A stretch of 64,000 nucleotides of DNA from Edaphobacter bradus (GCF_025685645.1 NZ_JAGSYF010000002.1:434001-498000), one strand, 5' to 3'; positions 32,637 through 42,782 are shown, numbered from the stretch's first letter. Program-made: numbers and translations. The notes: generated from the sequence alone by a model not told the origin.

Positions 32637-34424
32637 ATGACCGCCAACGGCTGGTTTCAAATCTGTCTCTTTTTCCTCCTGATTCTCGTCTGCGCCAAAC
32701 CGCTCGGCACCTTCATGGCTCGCGTCTTCGAGCGCGAGCGCACCTTCGCCGACCCCATCTTCCGCCCGATCGAGCGGCTCATCTACCGCCTCACGGGCAT
32801 CGATGAGAACCGCGAGATGCGCTGGACCGAATACGGCATCGCGATGCTGCTCTTCAGCCTCGTGACGATGATCGCCACCTACGCGATCGAGCGGCTGCAG
32901 CACATCCTTCCGCTCAACCCGCAGCATCTCGCGGCCGTAGCTCCCGATCTCGCGCTCAACACTGCGGCCTCGTTCACGACTAACACCAACTGGCAGTCCT
33001 ACGTCCCCGAGACGACGATGAGCTATCTCACCCAGATGCTCACCCTCGCCTATCACAACTTCTTCTCTGCGGCTGTAGGCATCGCGCTCGCCATTGCCTT
33101 CATCCGCGGCATAGCGCGCCGTGAGTCGAAGACACTCGGCAACTTCTGGGTCGACACAACGCGCGCTTCGCTCTGGGTACTTCTTCCCACCTGCTTCATC
33201 TACGCGCTGCTGCTCGTCTCGCAGGGCGTCATCCAGAACTTCCGCCCCTACGACTCCGCCAAGCTCGTCCAGCCGCAATCTGTAACCACGACAGGCACAG
33301 ATGGCAAGACGACGACGCAAACCGTCACCACACAGACCATCGCGCAGGGCCCGGTCGCCTCGCAGGAAGCGATCAAGATGCTCGGCACCAACGGCGGCGG
33401 CTTCTTCAACACCAACAGCGCGCATCCGTTTGAGAATCCCACTCCGTTCTCGAACTTTCTGGAGATGTTCTCCATCTTCCTGATCCCCGCGGCCCTCACG
33501 GTTACGCTCGGCCGCATGACGCGCTCGCCCGCTCACGGCTGGGCCGTCTACGCCGCGATGGCCGCGCTCTGCTTCGTCGGAGTCTTCGTCGCCTACTGGG
33601 CTGAGTCGCAGCCCAACCCGCTGCTCCACACGCAGACGATGCACATCGACCAGCATGTCTCCGCGCTGCAGCCCGGAGGCAACATGGAGGGCAAGGAGGT
33701 CCGCTTCGGCATCGCCAACTCCGCGCTCTTCGCCACTGTCACCACCGACGCAAGCTGCGGCGCGGTCAACAGCATGCACGACTCCTTCATGCCCCTTGGC
33801 GGGCTCGTCCCTCTGGTCAACATGATGCTCGGCGAGGTCATCTTCGGCGGCGTTGGCGCGGGAATGTACGGCATGCTCGTCTTCGTCATCCTCGCGGTCT
33901 TCATCGCCGGCCTGATGGTCGGCCGCACGCCCGAATATCTCGGCAAGAAGATCGAGTCCTACGACGTCAAGATGGCCATGCTCTATGTGCTCATCTTCCC
34001 GCTCTCGATCCTGGGCCTCACCGCCGTCGCGCTGATGATGCCGAACCTCGGCCTGTCGTCGCTCGCCAACGCTGGGCCGCACGGACTCTCCGAGATCCTC
34101 TACGCCTACACCTCGACCACCGCAAACAACGGCTCCGCCTTCGCCGGACTCAACGCCAACACGCACTGGTACAACTTGTCGCTCGCTGCCGCCATGCTCG
34201 TCGGGCGCTTCTGCATGATCGTCCCGATGCTCGCCGTCGCAGGAAACCTCGGCCGCAAGAAGCTCATCCCGCCGTCGCCCGGAACCTTCCCCGTTCACAC
34301 GCCGCTCTTCACCGTGCTACTCGTCGGAGTCATCCTCATCGTCGGCGCGCTTACCTTCTTCCCCGCGCTCTCGCTCGGCCCCATCCTTGAGCACCTGCTG
34401 ATGCACGCAGGCAAGACCTTCTAA
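32637..34424 (+). CDS. kdpA: KdpA, potassium-binding and channel subunit
   Basis: The 595-residue protein has about ten membrane segments and the four selectivity-filter repeats of KdpA: NTAASFTTNTNWQSY, GTNGGGFFNTNSAHPFENP, DASCGAVNSMHDSF and TANNGSAFAGL. It forms the K+ pathway and passes ions to KdpB. It is slightly longer than E. coli KdpA because of an extracytoplasmic loop rich in Thr/Val (VTTTGTDGKTTTQTVT). The ATG at 32637 has AGGAAA upstream. Confidence 0.97.
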   Translation: MTANGWFQICLFFLLILVCAKPLGTFMARVFERERTFADPIFRPIERLIYRLTGIDENREMRWTEYGIAMLLFSLVTMIATYAIERLQHILPLNPQHLAAVAPDLALNTAASFTTNTNWQSYVPETTMSYLTQMLTLAYHNFFSAAVGIALAIAFIRGIARRESKTLGNFWVDTTRASLWVLLPTCFIYALLLVSQGVIQNFRPYDSAKLVQPQSVTTTGTDGKTTTQTVTTQTIAQGPVASQEAIKMLGTNGGGFFNTNSAHPFENPTPFSNFLEMFSIFLIPAALTVTLGRMTRSPAHGWAVYAAMAALCFVGVFVAYWAESQPNPLLHTQTMHIDQHVSALQPGGNMEGKEVRFGIANSALFATVTTDASCGAVNSMHDSFMPLGGLVPLVNMMLGEVIFGGVGAGMYGMLVFVILAVFIAGLMVGRTPEYLGKKIESYDVKMAMLYVLIFPLSILGLTAVALMMPNLGLSSLANAGPHGLSEILYAYTSTTANNGSAFAGLNANTHWYNLSLAAAMLVGRFCMIVPMLAVAGNLGRKKLIPPSPGTFPVHTPLFTVLLVGVILIVGALTFFPALSLGPILEHLLMHAGKTF

Positions 34425-34448
34425 GTAGAAAGAACCGGACCAACACTC

Positions 34449-36485
34449 ATGACCTCACGTAAACGCTCACTCTGGGATGCAAAGATCGTCCGCCGCGCAC
34501 TCGTCGACGCGCTCGCCAAGCTCAATCCGCGCACGATGATGAAGAACCCCGTCATGTTCGTCGTCGAGATCGGCAGCGTCATCACGACGATCTATCTCTT
34601 CCGCGACCTCGCCGCGCATCGTAACGCGCTCGGCTTCGACCTCCAGATCACGCTCTGGCTCTGGTTCACCGTCCTCTTCGCCAACTTCGCTGAGGCGATG
34701 GCCGAGGGCCGGGGCAAGGCCCAGGCCGACGCCCTCCGCCGCGCCAAGTCAGAGACCACCGCCGTTCGCCTGCGTACCGATGGCACCACAGAGAACGTCC
34801 CCAGCTCCGCTCTGCGTGCCGGAGACCGCTGCGTCGTCGTCGCCGGACACATGATCCCTGGCGACGGAGAGATCTACGAAGGCGTAGCTTCCGTCGACGA
34901 GTCCGCCATCACCGGAGAGTCCGCCCCCGTCATCCGCGAGGCCGGCGGCGACCGCTCCGCCGTCACCGGAGGCACGCGCGTCCTCTCCGACATGATCAAG
35001 GTCCGCATCACCTCCAACCCCGGTGAGACCTTCCTCGACCGCATGATCGCCCTCGTCGAAGGCGCCGAGCGCCAGAAGACCCCCAACGAGATCGCCCTCA
35101 ACATCCTTCTCGCCGGGCTCACCATCATCTTCCTGCTCGCCGTCGTCACACTGCAACCCATCGCGATCTACTCCACCGCGCCGCAGACCGTCTTCGTGCT
35201 CATCTCGCTGCTCGTCTGCCTCATTCCCACGACTATCGGCGGTCTGCTTTCTGCCATCGGCATCGCAGGCATGGACCGTCTCGTACAGCACAACGTCCTG
35301 GCGATGTCGGGCCGCGCGGTCGAGGCCGCCGGCGACGTCAACACGCTGCTGCTCGACAAGACCGGCACCATCACCCTCGGCAACCGCCAGGCCGCCGAGT
35401 TTATCCCCGCGCCCGGCGTCAGCAAAGACCAACTCGCCGACGCCGCGCAGCTCTCGTCTCTCCCCGACGAGACCCCCGAGGGCCGCAGCATCGTCGTGCT
35501 CGCCAAGGAACTCTACGGCCTGCGTGGCCGCGAGCTGCACGAGCTCAACGCTGAGTTCGTTCCCTTCTCCGCGACGACGCGCATGTCCGGAGTCAACCTA
35601 GACGGCCGCGTCATCCGCAAAGGCTCGACCGACGCCATAGCCCGCTTCCTCAACGACAACGGCGGCAAGCTGCCCGAAGAGCTCCGCGCCATGGTCGAGA
35701 CCATCGCCCGCGCCGGAGGCACACCGCTCGTCGTCGCCGAAAACCGCCAGGCCCTCGGCGTCATCCACCTCAAGGACATCGTCAAGGGCGGCATGAAGGA
35801 GCGCTTCTCCCAGCTCCGCGCTATGGGCATCAAGACCATCATGATCACCGGCGACAACCCGCTTACTGCCGCCGCCATCGCGCGTGAGGCAGGGGTCGAC
35901 GACTTCCTCGCCGAAGCCAAGCCCAAGGACAAGATGGACCTCATCAAGCGCGAGCAATCCGAGGGCAAGCTCGTCGCCATGACCGGCGACGGCACCAACG
36001 ACGCCCCCGCGCTCGCCCAGGCCGACGTAGGCGTCGCCATGAACACCGGCACGCAGGCCGCGAAAGAGGCTGGCAACATGGTCGACCTCGACTCGAACCC
36101 GACCAAGCTCATTGAGATCGTCGAGATCGGCAAGCAGCTCCTCATGACCCGCGGAGCGTTGACCACCTTCTCCATCGCCAACGACGTCGCCAAGTACTTC
36201 GCCATCATCCCCGCGATGTTCGCCGCGACCTTCCCCGTGCTCGGCGCGCTCAACGTCATGCACCTCAAGACGCCGCAGTCGGCCATCCTCTCCGCCGTCA
36301 TCTTCAACGCGATCATCATCATCGCGCTCATCCCGCTCGCGCTGCGCGGCGTGAGCTACAAGGCCATGTCGGCCGAGTCGCTCCTCCGCCGCAACCTCAT
36401 CATCTACGGAGTCGGCGGTATCATCGCTCCCTTCGTCGGTATCAAGCTCATCGACATGATCATCACCGCGATCCACCTGGCCTAA
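34449..36485 (+). CDS. kdpB: KdpB, P-type ATPase subunit
   Basis: The 678-residue protein has the A-domain TGES loop (155-158), the phosphorylation site Asp303 in [11 protein letters not shown], the nucleotide-binding KGS segment and the hinge [25 protein letters not shown]. These are the hallmarks of a P1A ATPase. It hydrolyses ATP to drive K+ transfer. It follows kdpA by 24 bp. The TGES serine, which in E. coli KdpB is phosphorylated to inhibit the pump, is present. Confidence 0.97.
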   Translation: MTSRKRSLWDAKIVRRALVDALAKLNPRTMMKNPVMFVVEIGSVITTIYLFRDLAAHRNALGFDLQITLWLWFTVLFANFAEAMAEGRGKAQADALRRAKSETTAVRLRTDGTTENVPSSALRAGDRCVVVAGHMIPGDGEIYEGVASVDESAITGESAPVIREAGGDRSAVTGGTRVLSDMIKVRITSNPGETFLDRMIALVEGAERQKTPNEIALNILLAGLTIIFLLAVVTLQPIAIYSTAPQTVFVLISLLVCLIPTTIGGLLSAIGIAGMDRLVQHNVLAMSGRAVEAAGDVNTLLLDKTGTITLGNRQAAEFIPAPGVSKDQLADAAQLSSLPDETPEGRSIVVLAKELYGLRGRELHELNAEFVPFSATTRMSGVNLDGRVIRKGSTDAIARFLNDNGGKLPEELRAMVETIARAGGTPLVVAENRQALGVIHLKDIVKGGMKERFSQLRAMGIKTIMITGDNPLTAAAIAREAGVDDFLAEAKPKDKMDLIKREQSEGKLVAMTGDGTNDAPALAQADVGVAMNTGTQAAKEAGNMVDLDSNPTKLIEIVEIGKQLLMTRGALTTFSIANDVAKYFAIIPAMFAATFPVLGALNVMHLKTPQSAILSAVIFNAIIIIALIPLALRGVSYKAMSAESLLRRNLIIYGVGGIIAPFVGIKLIDMIITAIHLA

Positions 36486-36496
36486 GGAAAAGAACC

Positions 36497-37075
36497 ATGC
36501 GCCGTCATCTCACCACCGCCGTCCTCTACACCATCGTCACCACCGTAATCTTCGGCGTCATCTACCCGTACGCCGTCACCGCCGTCGCGCAGCTTCTCTT
36601 CCACGACAAGGCCAACGGTCAGCTCATTCAGCAGAATGGCCAAGTCGTAGGCTCGCGTATCATCGGCCAGCCCTTCACCGCGCCGGGCTACTTCCACTCG
36701 CGCCCATCCGCCGCGGGCAACGGCTACGACGCCGCCAACTCCTCCGGCTCCAACTACGCCCCCACCAACAAGAAACTCATCGACCGGGTAGCCGGCGACG
36801 CCTCTGCTCTCCAGTCCGACAACCCCAACGCCGACATCCCTGTCGACCTCGTCACCGCCTCAGCCTCCGGCCTCGACCCGCACATCACCCCCGCCGCGGC
36901 CGATTTCCAGATTCCCCGCGTCGCCCGTGAGCGCAATCTCCCCCCGAGCACCCTTATCGAGCTCGTCGCCCGCCACACCGAAGGCCGCCAGCTCGGCTTC
37001 CTCGGCGAACCCCGCGTGAACGTTCTCGAGCTCAACCTCGACCTCGACCGCACCGCACCACTCGCCGCAAAATAG
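36497..37075 (+). CDS. kdpC: KdpC subunit
   Basis: The 192-residue protein has one N-terminal membrane helix and the conserved soluble domain: GSRIIGQPFTAPGYFHSRPSAAG, NLGPTN-like SNYAPTNKKLIDRV, VPVDLVTASASGLDPHI (here IPVDLVTASASGLDPHITPAAA) and a C-terminal LGEPRVNVLELNLDLD. KdpC helps ATP binding by KdpB. AAGGAA precedes the ATG; the gene ends the kdp operon. Confidence 0.96.
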   Translation: MRRHLTTAVLYTIVTTVIFGVIYPYAVTAVAQLLFHDKANGQLIQQNGQVVGSRIIGQPFTAPGYFHSRPSAAGNGYDAANSSGSNYAPTNKKLIDRVAGDASALQSDNPNADIPVDLVTASASGLDPHITPAAADFQIPRVARERNLPPSTLIELVARHTEGRQLGFLGEPRVNVLELNLDLDRTAPLAAK

Positions 37076-37107
37076 CGGCCTTTCAGATATACAACTGCGT
37101 CGCGCCC

Positions 37108-37743
37108 TCAACCTGACGCAGGAGATAGAGCACTTCGCCGCAACACGAAGTACATCATCTCCTGCGTCTGCCCCGCTGGTGTGCGATGGCTCACTCTTCT
37201 CGACTCCATCAGCTCAAAACCCGCGACCGCAGCGTCGCGCAGCGCAGCCTCGTCATATCGTGAGACGTCCAGCCCGCTGCATCGCTCCGGACCATCAAGC
37301 GCGAACGTCGCCAGAACCAGCGTTCCATGCGGCCGCAGAATCCGCTCCGCCTGCTCGAAGTACCTTGTTCGATCCTCGACCGCGTTCAGAAAATGAAATA
37401 CGGCCCGGTCATGGCAGACGTCGTATCGTTGCAAGTCGAGGTTGGCTTCCAGAAAGTCGGCCATCAGCCACGTCACGTCCTTGCGCCTCTCTCCCAACCG
37501 CTGTTGCGCAACCTCCAGCGCAGGCTCCGCCACGTCGAGTACGGAGATGTCCTCATACCCTGCGGCCAGCAAGTCATCCACGAGCGTGGACGCGCCGCCT
37601 CCGATGTCCAGAATCGCCGCCCTTTTCGACTCCGCAACGCGCTCAATCAGCGCGATCGACAACTCAAGGTGAGGCCGGTACCAGCTCACCGAGGTTGCAG
37701 GTCTCCTGCGATAGACCTCTTCCCAATGCGCACGGCGATCCAT
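37108..37743 (-). CDS. Class I SAM-dependent methyltransferase
   Basis: The 211-residue protein has the SAM-binding glycine loop ILDIGGGASTLVDDLL, acidic SVLDVAEPALEVA, motif ADFLEANL and a later RILRPHGTLVLATF strand. The N-terminal HWEEVYRRRPATSVSWYRPHLE resembles small-molecule methyltransferases of the SAM-dependent thiopurine/tellurite type, but the acceptor is unknown. The ATG at 37743 is nine bases after GGGAG; an upstream in-frame TTG gives only six extra residues. It is convergent with kdpC. Confidence 0.85.
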   Translation of the reverse strand: MDRRAHWEEVYRRRPATSVSWYRPHLELSIALIERVAESKRAAILDIGGGASTLVDDLLAAGYEDISVLDVAEPALEVAQQRLGERRKDVTWLMADFLEANLDLQRYDVCHDRAVFHFLNAVEDRTRYFEQAERILRPHGTLVLATFALDGPERCSGLDVSRYDEAALRDAAVAGFELMESRRVSHRTPAGQTQEMMYFVLRRSALSPASG

Positions 37744-37878
37744 CGGAACATCTCCCTTCAACGCTCTAAATACGCAATCTACTCTTATAGGAACGATCGT
37801 GACTTCGTATCTGCAAAATTGTTTTGTCGTACGGCCCGCTCCGTGTTTTCATCTGTCTTGAGCTTCACAGGAGCGCTC

Positions 37879-38568
37879 ATGCCCTACCAGATCTCACGCG
37901 AAGGCCAGCTTTACGGACCTTACACCCTCGAAGACCTCCAGCGCTATCTCGCCTCCGGCAACGTCCTTCTCACGGATCTCGCCAAGAGCGAAGAGATGCC
38001 GGACTGGGTCCCCGTCTCGCAGATCCTCGCTCCGCCCACGCCCCCGAGCGCAGGCTCCGGCTTCGCGGCGCAACCCGCCTACGCTGCACCGGCCTACCCC
38101 GCCGCGGTTCCCTATCAAGAGCCTCCTGACCTCAACTGGGGCTTGCTACTGCTCATCGACGTCCTCACCTGCGGCCTCATGCAGGTTGTCTGGAATCTCA
38201 TCCTCGCCGCATGGGCCCGCCGTATCGAGCCCGCCAGCAAGGCGCTCATCTACTACATCATCGCTCTGGTCTTTATTGTGGCTAACTTCGGCTCCTCGTT
38301 CGGCAACGCCATGGCCGCGATGCGCCACGAGATCGTCCACCCTAACTTCCTCGGCCTCAGCCTTGGCGTCATCGCCTGGGTCATCCGACTCATCGCCCGC
38401 TTCAGCCTTCGCGATACCCTCGAACAGCACTACAACACAGCCGAACCGCTCGGCGTCCGCTTCAATCCCGTGATGACCTTCTTCTTCGGCGGAATCTACT
38501 TCCAGTACAAGCTCAACGAGATCAACCGCATGAAGCGCGGAGGCCTTCGCTACCCTCCCGCCTACTGA
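37879..38568 (+). CDS. GYF_2-domain membrane protein
   Basis: The 229-residue protein begins with a GYF_2-like domain (YQISREGQLYGPYTLEDLQRYLASG... VPVSQIL, about residues 1-50). A Pro/Ala-rich linker follows, then about four membrane helices (from LNWGLLLLIDVLTCGLM to MTFFFGGIYFQYKLN). GYF domains recognise proline-rich peptides. AGGAG lies six bases before the ATG. The stop overlaps the start of the DUF2752 gene, so the two are co-translated and may form one membrane complex. Confidence 0.75.
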   Translation: MPYQISREGQLYGPYTLEDLQRYLASGNVLLTDLAKSEEMPDWVPVSQILAPPTPPSAGSGFAAQPAYAAPAYPAAVPYQEPPDLNWGLLLLIDVLTCGLMQVVWNLILAAWARRIEPASKALIYYIIALVFIVANFGSSFGNAMAAMRHEIVHPNFLGLSLGVIAWVIRLIARFSLRDTLEQHYNTAEPLGVRFNPVMTFFFGGIYFQYKLNEINRMKRGGLRYPPAY

Positions 38569-38966
38569 TGCTCCCCCGCCCCATCACGCGCAGCCGCATC
38601 GCCACAGCATCACGAGCAGCTGCGCCCATCGTGCCTTTCACGATTGCAGCCGCCATGCTGCTGTGCTTCCCGCCCGCGCAATCGCGCTTTTATCCGCGGT
38701 GCCCTATCTACGCGCTTCTCCATCTCCAGTGCCCCGGCTGCGGAGCCACCCGCACTCTCGCCGCTCTCCTCCACGGCCATCTCACCGAAGCGCTCCGCCT
38801 CAACGCCCTCTTCACCCTCGCATTGCCCATCCTCGCCGCATGGCTCGCGCTCGCGTACCTGCGCTTCCTGCAACGCAGACCCTTCCGCTTGCCTCAGCCG
38901 CCACAACCCGCCGTCTACGCTACTCTCGCCATTGCGGCGCTCTTCACGATCCTGCGCAATCTCTAG
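38568..38966 (+). CDS. DUF2752 membrane protein
   Basis: The 132-residue protein has three hydrophobic helices and the DUF2752 core CPIYALLHLQCPGCGATRTLAALLHG, including the conserved CPGCGxTR motif. The function of the family is unknown. Its ATG overlaps the preceding TGA (TGATG), and in many bacteria this family sits beside GYF or SHOCT-type membrane proteins, in line with this pair. Confidence 0.85.
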   Translation: MLPRPITRSRIATASRAAAPIVPFTIAAAMLLCFPPAQSRFYPRCPIYALLHLQCPGCGATRTLAALLHGHLTEALRLNALFTLALPILAAWLALAYLRFLQRRPFRLPQPPQPAVYATLAIAALFTILRNL

Positions 38967-38994
38967 CGAATCTCCGTCGCTGTAACATCACCTC

Positions 38995-39687
38995 ATGCCC
39001 CAGCACATCGGAATCGTTGCCTGCTCTGCCGAGGGCGCAGCGCTCTGCTATCGAACCATCTGCGTGGAAGGCGCACAGCTCCTCGGCCCGCACGCTCATC
39101 CCGAGGTCTCCATGCACACCTACTCCCTCGCCAGCTATATGCAGTGCATCTACCGCGACGACTGGCAGGGCGTCGCCGAGATCATGCTCTCCTCCGCAGA
39201 GAAACTCGCAAAGATCGGCGCCGACTTCCTCATCTGCCCGGACAACACCATCCACCATGCGCTTCCCTTGCTCGAAGCGCGGTCTCCGCTCCCCTGGCTG
39301 CACATCGCCGAAGTCGTCGCCGCCCACGCCGCCGAGCGCGGCTTCCATCGCATCGGCATCACTGGAACCCGCTACCTCGTCGAGAGCGAGGTCTACCCGC
39401 GCAAGCTCACCGCGCACGGCCTCGGATATCTGCGCCCGGAGGCCGACGAACGCCAAGCGATCAACCGCATCATCCTTGAGGAGCTGGTCTATGGCGTCTT
39501 CAAGCCCGAAGCCATCGCAACCTTCCAGCAGATCATCGGGCGCATGAAGGACAACGGCTGCGACGCCGTCGTCCTGGGCTGCACTGAGATTCCTCTGCTC
39601 ATGAACGACGCAAACTCGCCCCTGCCCACGCTCGACTCCACACGGCTGCTCGCCCGCACAGCCCTGCACCGCGCCGTCGTGGACTGA
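38995..39687 (+). CDS. Aspartate/glutamate racemase family protein with altered first catalytic site
   Basis: The 230-residue protein has the two-domain racemase layout (MPQHIGIVACSAEGAALCYR start; VVLGCTEIPLLM second site with Cys196). In aspartate racemases the first catalytic cysteine precedes NT; here the site reads CPDNTIH, with Asp83 in that position and Cys81 two residues earlier. It may therefore be a one-base racemase variant, a decarboxylase-like relative or an isomerase. The substrate is unknown. It lies 28 bp after the DUF2752 gene but has no visible functional link. Confidence 0.8.
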   Translation: MPQHIGIVACSAEGAALCYRTICVEGAQLLGPHAHPEVSMHTYSLASYMQCIYRDDWQGVAEIMLSSAEKLAKIGADFLICPDNTIHHALPLLEARSPLPWLHIAEVVAAHAAERGFHRIGITGTRYLVESEVYPRKLTAHGLGYLRPEADERQAINRIILEELVYGVFKPEAIATFQQIIGRMKDNGCDAVVLGCTEIPLLMNDANSPLPTLDSTRLLARTALHRAVVD

Positions 39688-39710
39688 ACAAAGGCCCCCA
39701 GATGTAGAAC

Positions 39711-39734
39711 GGCCCCGGAATCATCACCGGGGCC
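39711..39734. terminator. Hairpin between convergent racemase and bactofilin genes
   Basis: GGCCCCGG (39711-39718) and CCGGGGCC (39727-39734) form a perfect 8-bp stem with an 8-nt loop. It is centred in the 66-bp gap between converging genes and could end transcripts from both sides, though neither side has a T-run. Confidence 0.5.
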
Positions 39735-39753
39735 ACTCGCACTCTATGAGTTC

Positions 39754-40278
39754 TTACGCCTCGACCGCGACTGGCTCCGCCACAGCGACCGGCTGGGCCG
39801 TTCCGCCCTTCAGATCGGTGCCACCCGGCTTGCGGATGTCGATGCCGCCCTTGAAGAACGCGCCGTCTTCAATCGAGATGCGCGCCGCGATCACGTCGCC
39901 GGTCAGCGAGCCTTCGCTGCGGATGTCCACGCGATCGCTCGCCTGGCAGTTGCCCCGGACCTTGCCCAGAACAACAATCTCGCGAGCAACGATGTTGGCG
40001 GCGACCTGGCCGTTGCGGCCCACTGTCACCCGGTTGCCAGGCAGGTTGATCGCACCTTCGACCTTGCCGTCGATGTACAACGATTCTGAACCCGTTAGCT
40101 CGCCCTTTACCACCAGCGACTTGCCGATCGTTGCCTGTTCGCCGGTGGACACACCCGTTCCAGTAGGAGTGCTCGTCGTCGCCGGGCGCGATGTCTCAAA
40201 GCTCGCCACCGGAGGAGTCGGCCGCGACGGTTCAGGAGTTGGGGGGGTATTGCTTCCCGGCTGATTCGGTTTCCACAT
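39754..40278 (-). CDS. Bactofilin (polymer-forming cytoskeletal protein)
   Basis: The 174-residue protein has a Pro/Thr-rich disordered N-terminus (about 1-45). A right-handed beta-helix of short repeats follows (ATIGKSLVVKGELTGSESLYIDGKVEG, NRVTVGRNGQVAANIVAREIVVLGKVRGN, RVDIRSEGSLTGDVIAARISIEDGAFFKG), and then a disordered tail. Bactofilins self-assemble into filaments at the membrane and organise cell-wall enzymes and shape. The start at 40278 precedes the first helix turn by a normal distance. Confidence 0.93.
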   Translation of the reverse strand: MWKPNQPGSNTPPTPEPSRPTPPVASFETSRPATTSTPTGTGVSTGEQATIGKSLVVKGELTGSESLYIDGKVEGAINLPGNRVTVGRNGQVAANIVAREIVVLGKVRGNCQASDRVDIRSEGSLTGDVIAARISIEDGAFFKGGIDIRKPGGTDLKGGTAQPVAVAEPVAVEA

Positions 40279-40681
40279 ATTTGTCTATGTCCTTTCGTGA
40301 CTGCTCAGAAATTCTCCGTTGTTGTCCGCGGTCCAGAGACTCGCTATCGCAACGGCTCACGCGCTCTTTCCACGATACTACGCTGCTCCCGCCCGCAAAT
40401 GACGCACGATTCACAATCTATTCCACAGTTTTTTGAACCATCTTCAGTACCCCGGAATCTCTTTCCCCTCGACAAGAAATATCTTCCCCACGTAACCCCT
40501 TTTATTCCACTCCCCCGAAAGGGCCATGTTCCCGAATAACTCCCTATTGCAAATCCGACGCCCTCAAGTAGCATGGCTCCACTCGCCTATCTTCGGCGCG
40601 CGGGGTTTCGCGCATCGGCATCTCCAGCACAGCGGCCTTGGGCTACAGAGGCCGCCCAACCTCCCCCGGTGAACACGTCCC
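40279..40681. other. Divergent intergenic region, no gene seen
   Basis: The stretch separates divergent bactofilin and secreted-protein genes and must hold both promoters. Short frames on either strand lack coding character. I see no strong inverted repeat. Confidence 0.5.
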
Positions 40682-41374
40682 TTGAAAATCCGTTGCGGCC
40701 TTCTTCTGCTGAGCTTCTCCGCCTTCACCCTGGAACCTCTCTTCGCATCCGCCCCCAAAGTCCATACCGTCTCTCTCGGAGCCGCTCGCCGCGTGCCCTA
40801 CACGCAGCCCGACGCCACGCCTGACGAGAAATCCGACGAGACCTCCACCCTCAAAGTCCGCCCCCTCTTCGTCGATGACCGCCAGAAAGACTGGACCACC
40901 GGCGATATCCACGACATCACCGACCGCACCTTCGCCGTCCGCCGCGCCCTTCGTATCAACGACGCGCTACCGACCGACTCCGTGCCGCACTGGATCTGGC
41001 AGCCCGGCTCCTGGATCACCGTCGATCGCGTCACCGGCCACATTACCGCGCTGCACCTTCCCGACTTCGACCCCGTCGTCTCCAACGCTGTATGGTTCCG
41101 CGACTACGCCGCCTACTGCGGCACCAACACCACCACAAAAGGCGGCAGCCTATACGCCATCGTTGCGCAGCTCGGAGCCCGCCGCGCCGTCGTGCAGAAG
41201 CTCATCGGCAAATGGCCTGAACTCAACCACTTCGTCCCCGTCTGCCAACCCGCGAAGTGGACGCGCCTCCCTCTGCGCGTCACCATCCAGCCAACCGGCG
41301 GCGACGCCACTACCTACGACGTCGTCGGAACCTCCTCCATCGTCGAAGAAGGCGACAACGACGACTCCAACTAA
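40682..41374 (+). CDS. Secreted protein of unknown function
   Basis: The 230-residue protein has a signal peptide (MKIRCGLLLLSFSAFTLEPLFAS). A soluble region follows with aromatic-rich segments (VPHWIWQPGSWITVDRVTG, NAVWFRDYAAYCG) and two Cys that could pair (CG near 145, VCQPAKW near 185). I recognise no family. The start is TTG at 40682, giving a clean signal peptide. The C-terminal VVGTSSIVEEGDND recurs in altered form in a fragment at 44327-44440, bracketing three kilobases of accessory genes. Confidence 0.6.
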   Translation: MKIRCGLLLLSFSAFTLEPLFASAPKVHTVSLGAARRVPYTQPDATPDEKSDETSTLKVRPLFVDDRQKDWTTGDIHDITDRTFAVRRALRINDALPTDSVPHWIWQPGSWITVDRVTGHITALHLPDFDPVVSNAVWFRDYAAYCGTNTTTKGGSLYAIVAQLGARRAVVQKLIGKWPELNHFVPVCQPAKWTRLPLRVTIQPTGGDATTYDVVGTSSIVEEGDNDDSN

Positions 41375-41464
41375 TTGCGTCGCCGCCTCGCAGCGGCTAC
41401 TCCTCACAGACCGCCGAAGAGTCCCGGATTTTGCTGCGAGACCCTTTGGACTGATCCTGAGCTG

Positions 41465-42610
41465 TCACTCCTTAACGAATACGGTTACCGGAGTAGTGCC
41501 TCCTCCCGAATTGTTGATAAGCGCCAACCCGGTGGATCGCTGGACAAAGACCGCCGGAATGTCAGTGGCGGGGTCAGCAATATGGAGCCAGGTTGGCTGG
41601 CTGCCACCACCCATCTCGAACACGCCCTCTCCGCGAGAGAGGACGTGGCCGCTGCTGTTGTAGACGATTGCGGCCGTCGCACCATTGGCCTTCGCCTTAG
41701 TTATTTTTTCGACGAACGTGCACAAGCCCCGCTGGATTAGCGCGATCTTACCGTTTGGGTTAGCCAGATACGTATCGACGTTGCATCCACGTCCGACGTT
41801 CACGATTTCCCCGTGGAAGGTCCCGGCCGAGGGTCGGAGAGCGAATCCCGCATTCCCTATTGGCCTCCGTCCAGAGAACGCACCGCTGGGGCTGGTGATA
41901 TACGGCTGATATAGGAAGCTCTGCGCAAATGCTGATGGCTGGCAGCCCGCGAAGGACTGATTCAAGAGGCCGAGCAGGTCCGTCAATTGTCCAAAGGAGA
42001 GGGGGAAGGCCGGTTGCCCCGTCCCGAGAGTACTGTCGGCAGCATCCAAAACTTCAAGAACAGCACGCCCATTTAATGCGTCGGCTTGTGTCGTAGTTAG
42101 CAGCTGGCCATCAAGCGTCAGACCTCCCGTGTTGGTAAGGTTCAGAACGTTGAAGCCCACGGGCAGCACCATGGCGTTGGCATAACTGAAGTCGGCGTTC
42201 AAGCCCAATGCCACTCTCTGGGTGGCAAGGGTTCCTGCCGTGCCCATGTCGGTCGCGTTCGTAGCATTCATCGAGAATGCGCCGGGTTTGCCATTCGCCC
42301 CCAGAGCCTGACGCAAATCAACATAGGCCGAGTCGAGGAGTACCCCCTTGCCGATGTCCACTAGAGTGCCAGTCGGCACCCACTGGTAGAGGTTTCCTGG
42401 TGCTGAGGATCCAGCGACACGAGTAGAAGAAAATTCCGGGTAGTTGTTTTGGACAGTTTGAAGGTCTTCCGCGGCTGGCACTACATTGTTGCTGTAGTAA
42501 CCCTTCCCTTGCGTACAGAACGTGCCGTTCGCAAACGGCGGGTTTTGCGCAAAAGCTGTCGTACAGGCCACCGCCGACAGCAGGATCGTCAATATATTCT
42601 TTCGTATCAT
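41465..42610 (-). CDS. Secreted protein with protease-associated (PA) domain
   Basis: The 381-residue protein has a signal peptide (MIRKNILTILLSAVACTTAFAQ), an N-terminal region of unknown fold with paired Cys (TFCTQGKGYY), and a C-terminal PA domain: CNVDTYLANPNGKIALIQRGLCTFVEKITKAK, ATAAIVYNSSG and DIPAVFVQRSTGLALI. PA domains act as lids or substrate-binding modules on secreted proteases, but no protease domain is present here. AGGA lies six bases before the ATG. The sequence is noticeably less GC-rich than the window's core genes. Confidence 0.8.
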   Translation of the reverse strand: MIRKNILTILLSAVACTTAFAQNPPFANGTFCTQGKGYYSNNVVPAAEDLQTVQNNYPEFSSTRVAGSSAPGNLYQWVPTGTLVDIGKGVLLDSAYVDLRQALGANGKPGAFSMNATNATDMGTAGTLATQRVALGLNADFSYANAMVLPVGFNVLNLTNTGGLTLDGQLLTTTQADALNGRAVLEVLDAADSTLGTGQPAFPLSFGQLTDLLGLLNQSFAGCQPSAFAQSFLYQPYITSPSGAFSGRRPIGNAGFALRPSAGTFHGEIVNVGRGCNVDTYLANPNGKIALIQRGLCTFVEKITKAKANGATAAIVYNSSGHVLSRGEGVFEMGGGSQPTWLHIADPATDIPAVFVQRSTGLALINNSGGGTTPVTVFVKE

Positions 42611-42782
42611 GGTGTATCCTCCGCGTGATTTCGCCTAAGGCGCAACCTAAGAGGTGCGCGCACTTAGCATCATTCTTGTTCGTAGTTGCCGCGTAGACGA
42701 CGCAAGTTGGGGCAACATTCTCCCGGGGCCGCCCAAACGCTGGGAAATTGCGCGCGGATACTATCCCCATGAGAATCTCAAT

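Noticed and set aside
32634..34298. A 554-codon open frame antisense to kdpA
   Set aside because: It mirrors kdpA in a GC-rich gene; the translation is Glu/Gly/Arg/Asp-rich low-complexity sequence, and kdpA is unmistakable on the other strand.
35598..36476. A 292-codon frame antisense to kdpB
   Set aside because: Asp/Glu/Val-rich shadow of a well-defined gene.
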